From: Accumulibacter sp.
GTDB taxonomy: Bacteria > Pseudomonadota > Gammaproteobacteria > Burkholderiales > Rhodocyclaceae
Assembly: GCA_003538495.1 (NCBI GenBank)
Contig: DPSD01000583.1
Coordinates: 1 to 9,002 of the forward strand
Length of the DNA stretch: 9,002 nucleotides
Reading direction: 5' to 3'
The notes beneath the pieces are model-generated. The model did not search any database. It was not told the DNA's origin and saw only the letters and a list, made by a program, of their open reading frames with translations. Positions 1 through 6,802 of the stretch are shown here, in pieces; within the stretch, counting starts at the first letter, position 1; the number at the start of each line of letters is the position of its first letter. Made by a program: the position numbers and the translations under genes.

Positions 1-900
1 CGCTTGAGTGTAGACCGCTGCCAGATGCTGGAAGTCGAGGTGGGTTGAGACCTGCGTCGAGGCGATGCTGGCGTGACCGAGCATTTCCTGGACCGCGCGC
101 AGGTCGCCCGACGACTGCAGAACGTGCGAGGCGAACGAGTGGCGCAACATGTGCGGATGCACACGTGCCGGCAAGCCCTGCGCCAGCCCGCGCCGTGCCA
201 GTGCGAGCTGGATCATGCGCACGCCCAGACGCTTGCCACGCCGGCCGACGAACAATGCGGTCTCGTCGCTCGCCGCCATTTTCGGACGCTGCGCAGCCCA
301 CGCCGCCACCGCCTCCCTGGCCTTGCTGCCAACCGGGACGATACGCACTTTGCTGCGTTTGCCGAGGACACGCACCTCGCCGGCCAGCAGGTCTTCGAGA
401 CCGGCAAGGTCGAGGGCGGCGAGCTCGGCCAGGCGCAAGCCCGACGAGTAGAACAGCTCGAAGACCGCCTGGTCGCGAATCGCCAGCAGGTTCTCGCAGG
501 GGGCTTCCAGCAGGAGATTTGCTTCGTCTGGCGAAAGCGCCTTGGGCAGCGCCTTCGGGCTCTTCGGCGGCCGCACGCCGTCGACCGGGTTGTGCGTCGT
601 CACTCCGCGCTGGCCGAGCCAGCGGTAAAAGCCGCGCCACGCGGAAAGTGTCCGCCCGAGCGAGCGTCCGCCGAGACCATGCGTGTGCAACTGCGCGACG
701 AAGCGCCGGATGTGAGACGTCTGGATGGCGTCGAAGCCGCAGTCGGCCGGCAGGTCGGCGATCAGACCACACAGCGATTGGAGATCACGGCGATAGTTGC
801 TGACCGTATGCGGTGACAGCCGTCGCTGCTGCGCCAGCTCGTCGAGGTAGGCGCTGATTCCGGCGCGACGATCTTCCGCCGCACACGCGCTGGCGGTCAT
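1..900 (-). CDS. xerC: Site-specific tyrosine recombinase XerC, C-terminus cut by window edge; catalytic Tyr replaced by Ser
   Basis: XerC acts with XerD at dif to resolve chromosome dimers at division. The frame is open for 300 codons from the ATG at 898-900 to the window edge, so only the last few residues are missing (E. coli XerC has 298). The N-terminal SAM-like DNA-binding domain covers about residues 12-105 (LSPHTVSNYRRDL at 28-40). The catalytic domain follows, with R156 in SSGLRLAEL, K181 in LGKRSK, H250 and R253 in HPHMLRHSF, and H276 in MLGHAS. The motif that should read QVYTHLDFQ reads QVSTHLDFQ: codon 285 is TCA (Ser) at positions 46-48, where family members have the nucleophilic Tyr. 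Y297 in the following VYTQA matches a separate conserved Tyr, not the nucleophile. The gene lies 10 bases after the DUF484 stop, has a weak ribosome site, and is last in the visible operon. Identity as XerC is firm; activity is doubtful unless the serine is a sequence error. Confidence 0.93.
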   Translation of the reverse strand, partial: MTASACAAEDRRAGISAYLDELAQQRRLSPHTVSNYRRDLQSLCGLIADLPADCGFDAIQTSHIRRFVAQLHTHGLGGRSLGRTLSAWRGFYRWLGQRGVTTHNPVDGVRPPKSPKALPKALSPDEANLLLEAPCENLLAIRDQAVFELFYSSGLRLAELAALDLAGLEDLLAGEVRVLGKRSKVRIVPVGSKAREAVAAWAAQRPKMAASDETALFVGRRGKRLGVRMIQLALARRGLAQGLPARVHPHMLRHSFASHVLQSSGDLRAVQEMLGHASIASTQVSTHLDFQHLAAVYTQA

Positions 901-910
901 TGTCGCGGCG

Positions 911-1564
911 TCAGCGGAGCACGCGAGCCAGAGCCGCCGAAGCCATTTCGCCCAGACGTTCGAGGTAGATCGTCCCCATGCCGGCGTAGAAACGCTCGAC
1001 GTCTTCGCTGCCCATGGCGATCATGCCGATCGTGCCGCCGCCATTGCGCATCGCGATCAGGGCCTGCGAGCGAACGTGCGGGGACGCTTCACCAAACCAC
1101 GATGAGGTCTCGAAGCCGCTGGTCGAACCACAGTAGGGCTGCGCCAGCGTTTCGGCAAAGGCCTGCAGTTCCTGGCTGACCTGCGCGAATTCGGGCAGTT
1201 CGTCGGTATCGGCCGGGCGATCCCAGAGGCGAACGGCCAGATGCGGAACGGCAAAGTCGTCGCGCAGGTGGAAGTTCAGGGTGTGCAGCACCGCCTGGAA
1301 ACTGCCGGCGGCGATCATTCCCACCGCCAGCCGGTGCATCTTCTCGCTGATCCCGTCGTTCTCCTCGCCAAACTGCAGCAATTCGCCCATTTTGCTTTCG
1401 AGTTGCTTGTTCTTGTCGCGCAGCGCGAGCATCTGGCGTTCGGTGATCGAGATCGTCCGCCCACCATGCGGATGCGGAATGACCATATTGGCCATCAGCT
1501 CCGAGTGCTCCTCGAAAAACTGCGGATTGTCCTGCAGGTAGTGCGCGACTTCGTCAGACTTCAT
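911..1564 (-). CDS. DUF484 family protein (GAF-like), XerC-linked
   Basis: This is a 217-residue protein of the DUF484 family, which is regularly found between dapF and xerC in proteobacteria; its biochemical role is not established. The N-terminal signature is clear: [12 protein letters not shown] at 6-17, then IPHPHGG at 29-35 and [12 protein letters not shown] at 41-52. A probable coiled coil spans about 41-70, and a GAF-like sensor domain runs from about 75 to 215. No signal peptide or membrane segment is visible, so it should be cytoplasmic. The ATG overlaps the dapF stop in ATGA (4-base overlap), which implies translational coupling. The xerC start is 10 bases past its stop. Length is normal for the family. 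Family assignment is firm; function is unknown. Confidence 0.92.
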   Translation of the reverse strand: MKSDEVAHYLQDNPQFFEEHSELMANMVIPHPHGGRTISITERQMLALRDKNKQLESKMGELLQFGEENDGISEKMHRLAVGMIAAGSFQAVLHTLNFHLRDDFAVPHLAVRLWDRPADTDELPEFAQVSQELQAFAETLAQPYCGSTSGFETSSWFGEASPHVRSQALIAMRNGGGTIGMIAMGSEDVERFYAGMGTIYLERLGEMASAALARVLR

Positions 1565-2400
1565 AGTTCGATTTCTCCCTTGAATACGGTGACCGCCGGG
1601 CCGGTCATCAGCACCGGGGCGCCGGCGCCCTGCCAGGCGACGGTCAGCATGCCGCCGCGCGTTGTCACGCGCACCGGCGAATCGAGCAGGCCGCGGCTGA
1701 TGCCGGCCACCACCGCGGCGCAGGCGCCGGTCCCGCAGGCCAGCGTTTCGCCGGCGCCACGTTCGAAAACCCGCAGTCGAATGGCCTGGCGGTCGACGAT
1801 CTGCATGAAACCGGCGTTGACGCGTTGTGGAAAACGCGGGTGCGATTCGATCAATGGTCCCTGCTGCTCGACCGCCGCGGTATCGACATCGGCGACGACC
1901 TGCACGGCGTGCGGGTTGCCCATCCCGACGGCGGTAATGGTGACTTGGTGGTCACCGACCTGCAGCGTCTGCAGCGTCTGCAGCGGGCCATCGGCCGACC
2001 CGATGAACGGCACCTGTGCCGGCGTCAGCTGCGGTACGCCCATATCGACGCTGACCAGACCGTCATCCTCGAGCCGCGGGACGATCACCCCGCTCATCGT
2101 TTCGACGCGGATCTCGCGCTTGCTGCTCAGCCCCTGGTCGTGAACGAAGCGGACGAAGCAGCGCGCACCGTTGCCACATTGCTCGACCTCGCCGCCGTCG
2201 GCGTTGAAGATCCGATAGCGGAAATCAACGTCGGAGCGGGTGGCGCGCTCGACCAGCAGGATTTGGTCGCAACCGACGCCGAAATGGCGATCAGCGAGAA
2301 AGCGCAGCTGTTCGCTGTCGAGTTCCAGCGACTGACGAATGCCGTCGAGCACGACGAAGTCGTTGCCCAGTCCGTGCATCTTGACGAATCTCAGTTTCAT
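1561..2400 (-). CDS. dapF: Diaminopimelate epimerase
   Basis: DapF interconverts LL- and meso-diaminopimelate without a cofactor, supplying meso-DAP for peptidoglycan and for lysine synthesis in the cytoplasm. The 279-residue product has the usual length and both catalytic cysteines: C75 in EQCGNGARC and C222 in [10 protein letters not shown]. Substrate-contact positions are conserved: N13 in HGLGNDF, N66 in FNADGGE, N162 in GNPHA, N195 and E213. The start is the ATG at 2398-2400, giving [15 protein letters not shown], the normal N-terminus. It begins 6 bases after the stop of the acetyltransferase gene and its TGA overlaps the start of the DUF484 gene. One oddity is an in-frame tandem repeat giving LQTLQTLQ at about residues 140-147, in a loop between the two halves. 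It looks fully functional. Confidence 0.97.
   Translation of the reverse strand: MKLRFVKMHGLGNDFVVLDGIRQSLELDSEQLRFLADRHFGVGCDQILLVERATRSDVDFRYRIFNADGGEVEQCGNGARCFVRFVHDQGLSSKREIRVETMSGVIVPRLEDDGLVSVDMGVPQLTPAQVPFIGSADGPLQTLQTLQVGDHQVTITAVGMGNPHAVQVVADVDTAAVEQQGPLIESHPRFPQRVNAGFMQIVDRQAIRLRVFERGAGETLACGTGACAAVVAGISRGLLDSPVRVTTRGGMLTVAWQGAGAPVLMTGPAVTVFKGEIEL
1960..1985. repeat. Three tandem copies of a 9-base unit inside dapF
   Basis: The plus strand reads CTGCAGCGT twice and then CTGCAGCG, three head-to-tail copies. The unit is a multiple of three, so changes in copy number keep the dapF frame. On the coding strand it encodes LQTLQTLQ. It could expand or contract by polymerase slippage; whether it does so is inference. 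Confidence 0.85.
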
Positions 2401-2406
2401 CGTGGG

Positions 2407-2928
2407 TCAGGATCCGGCAGTGCCAGCGGGCAGCGATCTGGCCATTATAAAGTCGTCCATCACGAATCCGCTGCCAATGTCGACGCAGACCGACTCGCGG
2501 ACGGTGAACCCCTGCCTCAGATACGCGGCGATGGCCCGCTCGTTGTTCTTGTTGACCGCCAGGATCAGCGTCCCGCAGCCTGCCGCCAGCGCTCGCGCGA
2601 CGACCTGATCGACCAGCCGCGCGCCGATTCCGAGGCGCTGCCGATCCGGGTCGACGTAGAGCTTGTCGAGCTTCATTTCGCCAGCGGTAGTGCCCAGCAG
2701 GCACGACACGAAACCGGCCAGCTGGCCGTCGATGGTCAGCTGATCCCACCAGATATGCGGCATCTGCAACTCCTGAAGCACGAGTTGCGGCTGGTAGCGT
2801 TGCGCGAGCATGTAGTCGATCTGCTCCTGGCTGATGATCCCGGGATAGGTGTGTTGCCAGACCACGCGTGCCAGTGCGGCAATCGCGTCGACATCGGCGG
2901 CACTGACGGGTGAGATCGAGACGTCCAT
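2407..2928 (-). CDS. GNAT family N-acetyltransferase
   Basis: The 173-residue protein has the GNAT fold, which transfers an acetyl group from acetyl-CoA to an amine; the substrate cannot be read from sequence. The acetyl-CoA-binding motif A is visible as QRLGIGARLVD (Q97, G100, G102), preceded by the beta-4 strand MKLDKLYVDPD (85-95). Motif B includes LILAVNKNNERAIAAYLRQGF (121-141), with Y136 in the usual place of the general acid. The N-terminal VWQHTYPGIISQEQIDYML is typical of small GNATs that act on small molecules or protein N-termini. The ATG at 2926-2928 has a GGAG ribosome site 5-6 bases upstream. It is probably the first gene of the operon with dapF, DUF484 and xerC, starting about 90 bases after a TACAAT -10 box. 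Cytoplasmic. Confidence 0.9.
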   Translation of the reverse strand: MDVSISPVSAADVDAIAALARVVWQHTYPGIISQEQIDYMLAQRYQPQLVLQELQMPHIWWDQLTIDGQLAGFVSCLLGTTAGEMKLDKLYVDPDRQRLGIGARLVDQVVARALAAGCGTLILAVNKNNERAIAAYLRQGFTVRESVCVDIGSGFVMDDFIMARSLPAGTAGS

Positions 2929-3020
2929 GTGGGCTCCGGATGCGTGGTCGTCGCACCGCGGCCGGCAGCGGCAGGGCCCGCATGTCGGCGCAACAGACGA
3001 CTGGCAATGGCAAAGGGTGG

Positions 3021-3026
3021 ATTGTA
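3021..3026 (-). promoter_or_regulatory. Probable sigma-70 -10 box for the GNAT-dapF-DUF484-xerC operon
   Basis: On the minus strand the hexamer TACAAT stands out as AT-rich in a very GC-rich gap between the flavoprotein stop and the acetyltransferase start. It would start transcription near 3014 and leave a leader of about 85 bases. No good -35 hexamer lies 16-18 bases upstream; that stretch is a GC palindrome, so the promoter may be weak or regulated. Confidence 0.5.
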
Positions 3027-3033
3027 GCGGCCC

Positions 3034-3047
3034 CGCGGCGCGCCGCG
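3034..3047. repeat. Perfect 14-base GC palindrome next to the -10 box
   Basis: CGCGGCGCGCCGCG is its own reverse complement. It lies 49 bases after the stop of the flavoprotein gene and 8 bases upstream of the TACAAT box on the minus strand. No T-run follows, so it is a poor intrinsic terminator. It could be a protein-binding site or only a by-product of GC-rich sequence. Confidence 0.45.
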
Positions 3048-3095
3048 CGCGCAGAGGCCGGTCGGCACCGCTTGACGAGCGCTGGGCTGGCGGCG

Positions 3096-4511
3096 TCAGT
3101 CGAGCGCTTCAACCTGGAAGCCGCCGCAGGCGGCGAGGTCGGACTCCGTCCCGCCTGGGAGTTGAGCCGCCAGTTCGCGCAGCGCGCTGCGCATGCCTTC
3201 CTCGATCACCGGGTGGTAGAAGGGCAGTCGCAGCAGCTCGTGCACGGTCAGTTCGCGGTCGATCGCCAGCGCCAGCACGTGCACCATGTGTTCGGCGGCC
3301 GGTGCGCACATCTCGCCGCCAAGCAGACGGCCGCTGGCCCGGTCGGCATAGAGGCGCATCAGACCCTTGTTGCGTTGCGCGGTGCGCGCACGGCCCTGTC
3401 TGGCGAAGTCGGCCTGGCCGATCACGGCCGCGTTGGCGTCGAGATCGGCGCAGCGCCGACCGACGACGGCCACGTTCGGGTCGGAAAAAACGATCGCCAG
3501 CGGCGTCCGCCGGCGAAAGCAGCGCGGCTCGGCGGCGGTGGCGTTGATGCCGGCGATGTGGCCCTCGTCGGCGGCCTCGTGCAGCAGGGCGACGCGGCCG
3601 TTTGCGTCGCCGGCGAGAAAGACTGGCAGGTCTCCGACCTGCAGGGTGTTCGGGTTGACCGGTGGCATGCCGCGCGCGTCGAGTTCGACGCCGAGCGCTT
3701 CGAGGCCGATACCGTCGATGTTTGGGCGCCGGCCCATCGCCGCGACGACGCCATCGACGACCAGTCGCCGCTCGCCCCACCGTACCGCGATGCCGTCAGC
3801 AGCCTCCGACAGTTCGGCCGTGGTCTCGGTGTGCACCGCGAATTCCTGCCGCAGCAGGTCGGCCAGCGTGTGGTCGACGGCTTCGTCGCTGAGCCCGGCA
3901 AGGTGCGGGTTGGAGCCAAAGCCGGCAACCTCGACGCCGAGTCGCGACAGCGCCTGCGCCATCTCGACACCGATGGCGCCGAGGCCGATAACCGCCATCC
4001 GGCGCGGTAGCGCCTGCTGCTCGAACAAGGTGTCGGTGGTCAGGATGCGGTCGCCGAACGCGCGCCAGGCGTCGGGAACCACCGGGCGGCTGCCGCTGGC
4101 GATGACGATACGTCTGGCGCGGTACTCGCGCCCGCCCGCGGCAACCGTATCCGGCCCCAACAATCGGGCGCGGCACGCCAGATTGCGCTCGCCCAGCCCG
4201 TCGGTGGCCCTGAGCGTGCCGGCGACGAATGCATCGCGCAGGGTGCGCACGCGGCGCAACACGGCCGGCACGTCGATCGCCAGCCCGCTGCCACCGCGGA
4301 TGCCGAAGGCCTCGAAGGTGTGACGGCGATGATAGGCGTTGGCGGCTTCGATCAGCGCCTTGGAAGGCATGCAACCGACGCGCGCGCAGGTGGTGCCGTA
4401 GTCGCCGTCGTTGATCAGCAGGAAGTTCCCGGTGCGCTTGCGCACTTCGCGCAAGGCGGCGAGGCCGGCAGAGCCGGCGCCGATGATGATCACGTCAAGT
4501 GTCTTTTCCAT
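3096..4511 (-). CDS. Dihydrolipoamide dehydrogenase-like pyridine nucleotide-disulfide oxidoreductase
   Basis: This is a 471-residue flavoprotein disulfide reductase (class I). The FAD-binding GAGSAG lies at 11-16. The redox-active disulfide is C42/C47 in TTCARVGCMPSK. A second Rossmann motif, GLGAIG, is at 176-181, and the FAD-contacting FLAGDANG is at 298-305. The C-terminal dimer domain ends in FYHPVIEEG with the His-Pro pair H433-P434 and E438, the His/Glu couple of lipoamide dehydrogenases. Classical members read HAHP; here the first His is F431. At the end of the second strand of the nucleotide fold, where NAD-specific enzymes have Glu, this protein has G199. No E1 or E2 subunit genes are nearby, so it may serve another dithiol or quinone substrate. 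The ATG at 4509-4511 was chosen because it directly precedes the FAD fold and has GAGG 9 bases upstream; the frame stays open to 5186 but that part runs antisense to another gene. Family is firm, substrate uncertain. Confidence 0.9.
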   Translation of the reverse strand: MEKTLDVIIIGAGSAGLAALREVRKRTGNFLLINDGDYGTTCARVGCMPSKALIEAANAYHRRHTFEAFGIRGGSGLAIDVPAVLRRVRTLRDAFVAGTLRATDGLGERNLACRARLLGPDTVAAGGREYRARRIVIASGSRPVVPDAWRAFGDRILTTDTLFEQQALPRRMAVIGLGAIGVEMAQALSRLGVEVAGFGSNPHLAGLSDEAVDHTLADLLRQEFAVHTETTAELSEAADGIAVRWGERRLVVDGVVAAMGRRPNIDGIGLEALGVELDARGMPPVNPNTLQVGDLPVFLAGDANGRVALLHEAADEGHIAGINATAAEPRCFRRRTPLAIVFSDPNVAVVGRRCADLDANAAVIGQADFARQGRARTAQRNKGLMRLYADRASGRLLGGEMCAPAAEHMVHVLALAIDRELTVHELLRLPFYHPVIEEGMRSALRELAAQLPGGTESDLAACGGFQVEALD

Positions 4512-4736
4512 TTGCCGCTGCCTCGATGAAGGGAGTGATGGGTGGCTACCGCCGAGACTTGCGCTGGTGTTCAATGACTGCCCCCCGGACGGTGAGACCA
4601 AGCCGCGACCTGGGTGGCGGGTCTTGCCGGCCTGCCAGAGGTCGCTTCGGGGTAGCCGCTGTTTGCCAATTCTCGCGCCAAGGTGGATGATGCTAGGCGA
4701 ATGACCAGCTGCGGCTTCGGGGAAGCCGCCCGGACG
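4512..4736. other. Divergent intergenic region between the flavoprotein and the ATPase-like gene
   Basis: This stretch must hold the start signals for both divergent genes, but I see no strong -35/-10 pair in either direction. On the minus strand TTGAAC with CGGTAG 17 bases on is a weak possibility for the flavoprotein gene. Inverted repeats are present: GCGACCT at 4605-4611 with AGGTCGC at 4639-4645, GGCTACC at 4544-4550 with GGTAGCC at 4651-4657, and the hairpin at 4711-4729. If the upstream gene uses its earlier GTG (4683) or ATG (4701), the region is shorter. Confidence 0.6.
4711..4729. promoter_or_regulatory. Perfect 8-base-pair GC hairpin just upstream of the chosen ATG
   Basis: GCGGCTTC, a GGG loop, then GAAGCCGC form a perfect stem ending 7 bases before the ATG at 4737. 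The only purine-rich ribosome-site candidate for that ATG (GGGGAAG) lies in the loop and 3' arm, so the hairpin could limit translation. No T-run follows, which argues against a terminator. If translation starts at 4683 or 4701, it lies within the coding region. Confidence 0.55.
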
Positions 4737-5990
4737 ATGATTACCGAACCACATCCACCAGCACAAAAACAGGATAGCGCATCGCCGCCGTCGCCGTGGG
4801 AGTTCGTCCGGCTCGCCGATTACCGCGTTCCCAACCCGGTCGGTGCGACCGCGGCATTCGAAAAATGGGCGTCGTTGAAGCGGATCTTCCGGCATCCTGC
4901 CAACCCGGAGCCGCCGCCGGTCAAGGCCGAAGCCGACTTGCGCGCGCTGCCGAAGTCGCGGCTGCGGCATCTGGCGGGACCGATCGACTGGCGTTGCGCG
5001 GCGAGCGCACTCGATGCCGCTCTGGCCGGGTGGCCGCAATCCGGCGGATCGGACGAAACGGTGAAGTTCGTGATCGGGCAGCCGCACTGTGGTCACGCGG
5101 AGATTCTGGAGCACTGGGCTGCCCGCCATCGGGCGCTGCTGGTCGAAGCGCCGGCAGTCGATCGGATTCTCGGCGACCACGGGCACTGGCTCGAAAGCTG
5201 GTCGGCGACTGACCGCCTATGGGTGTTGCCGCATCTCGAACATTGCTATCTGCGCCACGCCGACGGTCTGGAGCTTGTCCGGCGGCTGCTGGAACGAGCG
5301 ACCAGCGGCGCCCTGGGCCGCGGTGTGATCGCCTGCGATAGCTGGGCCTGGACCTATCTGCAGCGGGTCTGGCCGCTCCCGCAGCCGGATGCCCTGACCC
5401 TCCAGGCGTTCGACGGACCCCGCCTGTCCCGCTTTCTTGCCGAACTGGTGGCAGGCGCCGGACAGGGCCGCCTGCAATTTCGCAACGCCACCACCGGCAA
5501 GGAGGTGCGACTGGAACTCGCGCCGGCCGACGGCGCGGTCAGCCCGGAGATCAATCACCTTGCCATCCATAGCGGCGGCAACATCGGTACGGCCTGGAGC
5601 TTCTGGCGGTCGTCGTTGCGCGCCGCACCCGCGCAGGTGGAGGACGCCCAAGAAAAGAGCGGCGAGCAGGCGCACGGGGCCGAAGCCGACGCCGACGTAG
5701 TCTGGGTGTCCACGGAGCTTCGGGAGCCTGTCCTGCCGCGGGAAGGTGGCGAGGCCATGGCCTTCCTCCTGCATGGACTGCTGTTGCACAACGGGCTGCC
5801 GGAATTCGTCCTGCCTGAACTGCAGCCGCAGCCCGGCCATCGCCTGGTGGCGTGCCTGCTGGAGTTGCGAAGCCTTGGGGCGGTCATCCTGGACGGCGAG
5901 CGTTGGCGGGTCAGCGCGTCGGCCTACGGCGTGGTCAGGGAATTCTTGCGCGCCCGCGGTTTTCTGCGCGACCACTTCTTGCGGGGCTGA
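4737..5990 (+). CDS. Unrecognised protein, degenerate P-loop ATPase-like with C-terminal winged-helix-like region
   Basis: I do not recognise this 417-residue protein as a named family. After a Pro/Gln/Ser-rich N-terminus (4-20) comes a conserved-looking block PWEFVRLADY (20-29). At 111-123 a hydrophobic strand leads into G-QPHC-GHA, which has the spacing of a Walker A loop (GxxxxGK[ST]) but with H120 for Lys and A121 for Ser/Thr. A second strand (ALLVEAP, 133-139), a Walker B-like strand RLWVLPHLEH (160-169) and a sensor-1-like strand GVIACDSWAW (196-205) follow in AAA/STAND order. GGNIGTAWSFW at 280-290 recalls the small helical domain. A charged linker (about 299-320) precedes a winged-helix-like C-terminus (340-417). 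No membrane segment is seen. An mscS gene begins 2 bases after its stop. The start is uncertain: GTG at 4683 and ATG at 4701 are in frame, but sequence before residue 19 of the longest form looks non-coding. ATPase ancestry is inference. Confidence 0.8.
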   Translation: MITEPHPPAQKQDSASPPSPWEFVRLADYRVPNPVGATAAFEKWASLKRIFRHPANPEPPPVKAEADLRALPKSRLRHLAGPIDWRCAASALDAALAGWPQSGGSDETVKFVIGQPHCGHAEILEHWAARHRALLVEAPAVDRILGDHGHWLESWSATDRLWVLPHLEHCYLRHADGLELVRRLLERATSGALGRGVIACDSWAWTYLQRVWPLPQPDALTLQAFDGPRLSRFLAELVAGAGQGRLQFRNATTGKEVRLELAPADGAVSPEINHLAIHSGGNIGTAWSFWRSSLRAAPAQVEDAQEKSGEQAHGAEADADVVWVSTELREPVLPREGGEAMAFLLHGLLLHNGLPEFVLPELQPQPGHRLVACLLELRSLGAVILDGERWRVSASAYGVVREFLRARGFLRDHFLRG

Positions 5991-5992
5991 TC

Positions 5993-6802
5993 ATGGAAAG
6001 TTCCCGGATGACGCAGATGTTCTCGGCGTTCGATACGGCTGCGGTGGTCGAGGTACTGCTGATCCTTGCTGTCGCGACACTGCTGATCGTCGCCGTGCAG
6101 AAGCTCCTGCAGTGGCTTGCCGGCTACCTGCACGGCCAGAAGCGCCTCTACCTGCTGGCCATGGCGCCCTTGTTGCGGCTGGGGATACTGGTCGCGTCGC
6201 TGCTGATGATCGTGCCACTGATCGTCGAGCCCTCTCTGCAGAACATGGTGGCCCTGTTTGGATCGGTCGGCCTGGCGGCCGGTTTCGCGCTGAAGGACTA
6301 CGCCAGCAGTCTGATCGCCGGCATCGTCGCCGTCGGCGAAAGGTCTTATCGCAATGGCGACTGGATCGAGGTCAACGGGATCTACGGCGAGGTGACGCAT
6401 GTCGGCATGCGCACGGTGCGGATTCTCACGCCGGACGACACCCAGGTCAGCATCCCGCACCTGCGCCTGTGGAACGATCCGATCGCCAACGCCAACGGCG
6501 GTCGCCCGCAGCTCCAGTGCGTCGCCGATTTCTTCCTCGACCCGGCGCACGATGCGGCGACCGTCAAGGCGGTACTTCAGGATGTCGCGCTGACCAGCCC
6601 GTTTCTGCATTATCTGGAGCCAATCACGGTGATCGTGCACGAAAGGCCCTGGGGCACGCATTACCGCCTCAAGGCTTATCCGATTGACGCGCGGCAGCAA
6701 TTCCGCTTCACCACCGATCTGACCGTTCGTGGCAAGGCCGCGCTGGCTCGGCGCGGCGTCCGCTTCGCGTCGGCCCCGGCGGTTGCCGCGCAGCAGGCTT
6801 AG
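5993..6802 (+). CDS. MscS family mechanosensitive ion channel
   Basis: The 269-residue product is a compact MscS-type channel in the inner membrane, expected to form a heptamer and open under membrane tension to release ions and small solutes during hypoosmotic shock. Membrane segments are at about 16-46, 52-78 and the pore helix 83-113. The pore helix holds the Gly/Ala-rich signature GSVGLAAGFALKDYASS (90-106). The beta domain follows with GDWIEVNGIYGEV (122-134), then the conserved turn IPHLRLWNDPIAN (154-166), and a short alpha/beta C-terminal vestibule domain. There is no signal peptide or extra sensor domain. The ATG at 5993 lies 2 bases after the upstream stop with GGGG 6 bases before it, so coupled translation is likely; the frame extends upstream to 5852 but inside the previous gene. 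Its TAG overlaps the stop of the convergent CoA-transferase gene. Confidence 0.93.
   Translation: MESSRMTQMFSAFDTAAVVEVLLILAVATLLIVAVQKLLQWLAGYLHGQKRLYLLAMAPLLRLGILVASLLMIVPLIVEPSLQNMVALFGSVGLAAGFALKDYASSLIAGIVAVGERSYRNGDWIEVNGIYGEVTHVGMRTVRILTPDDTQVSIPHLRLWNDPIANANGGRPQLQCVADFFLDPAHDAATVKAVLQDVALTSPFLHYLEPITVIVHERPWGTHYRLKAYPIDARQQFRFTTDLTVRGKAALARRGVRFASAPAVAAQQA

Noticed and set aside
45..816. Two long plus-strand frames (252 and 247 residues) opposite xerC
   Set aside because: The minus strand encodes a clear XerC along the whole stretch; the plus-strand products are Arg/Ala/Pro-rich or lack any motif.
3034..3095. Intrinsic terminator after the flavoprotein gene
   Set aside because: The palindrome at 3034-3047 has no following T-run on the minus strand, so it does not meet the usual pattern.
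2291..3112. 273-residue minus-strand frame overlapping GNAT
   Set aside because: It is Arg-rich, in a different frame from the GNAT motifs, and spans the promoter region.
1825..4010. Overlapping plus-strand frames of 362 and 366 residues opposite dapF, GNAT and the flavoprotein
   Set aside because: All three minus-strand genes carry catalytic motifs in order; the plus-strand frames cross gene boundaries and show no domain.
4512..5186. In-frame upstream extension of the flavoprotein gene (225 residues)
   Set aside because: The extension has no recognisable domain, runs antisense to the ATPase-like gene, and the FAD fold begins right after the ATG at 4511.
5852..5992. 47-residue upstream extension of the MscS frame
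   Set aside because: It lies in another frame inside the 3' end of the preceding gene and reads as Arg/Gly-rich shadow sequence; the ATG at 5993 with GGGG upstream fits the normal MscS N-terminus.
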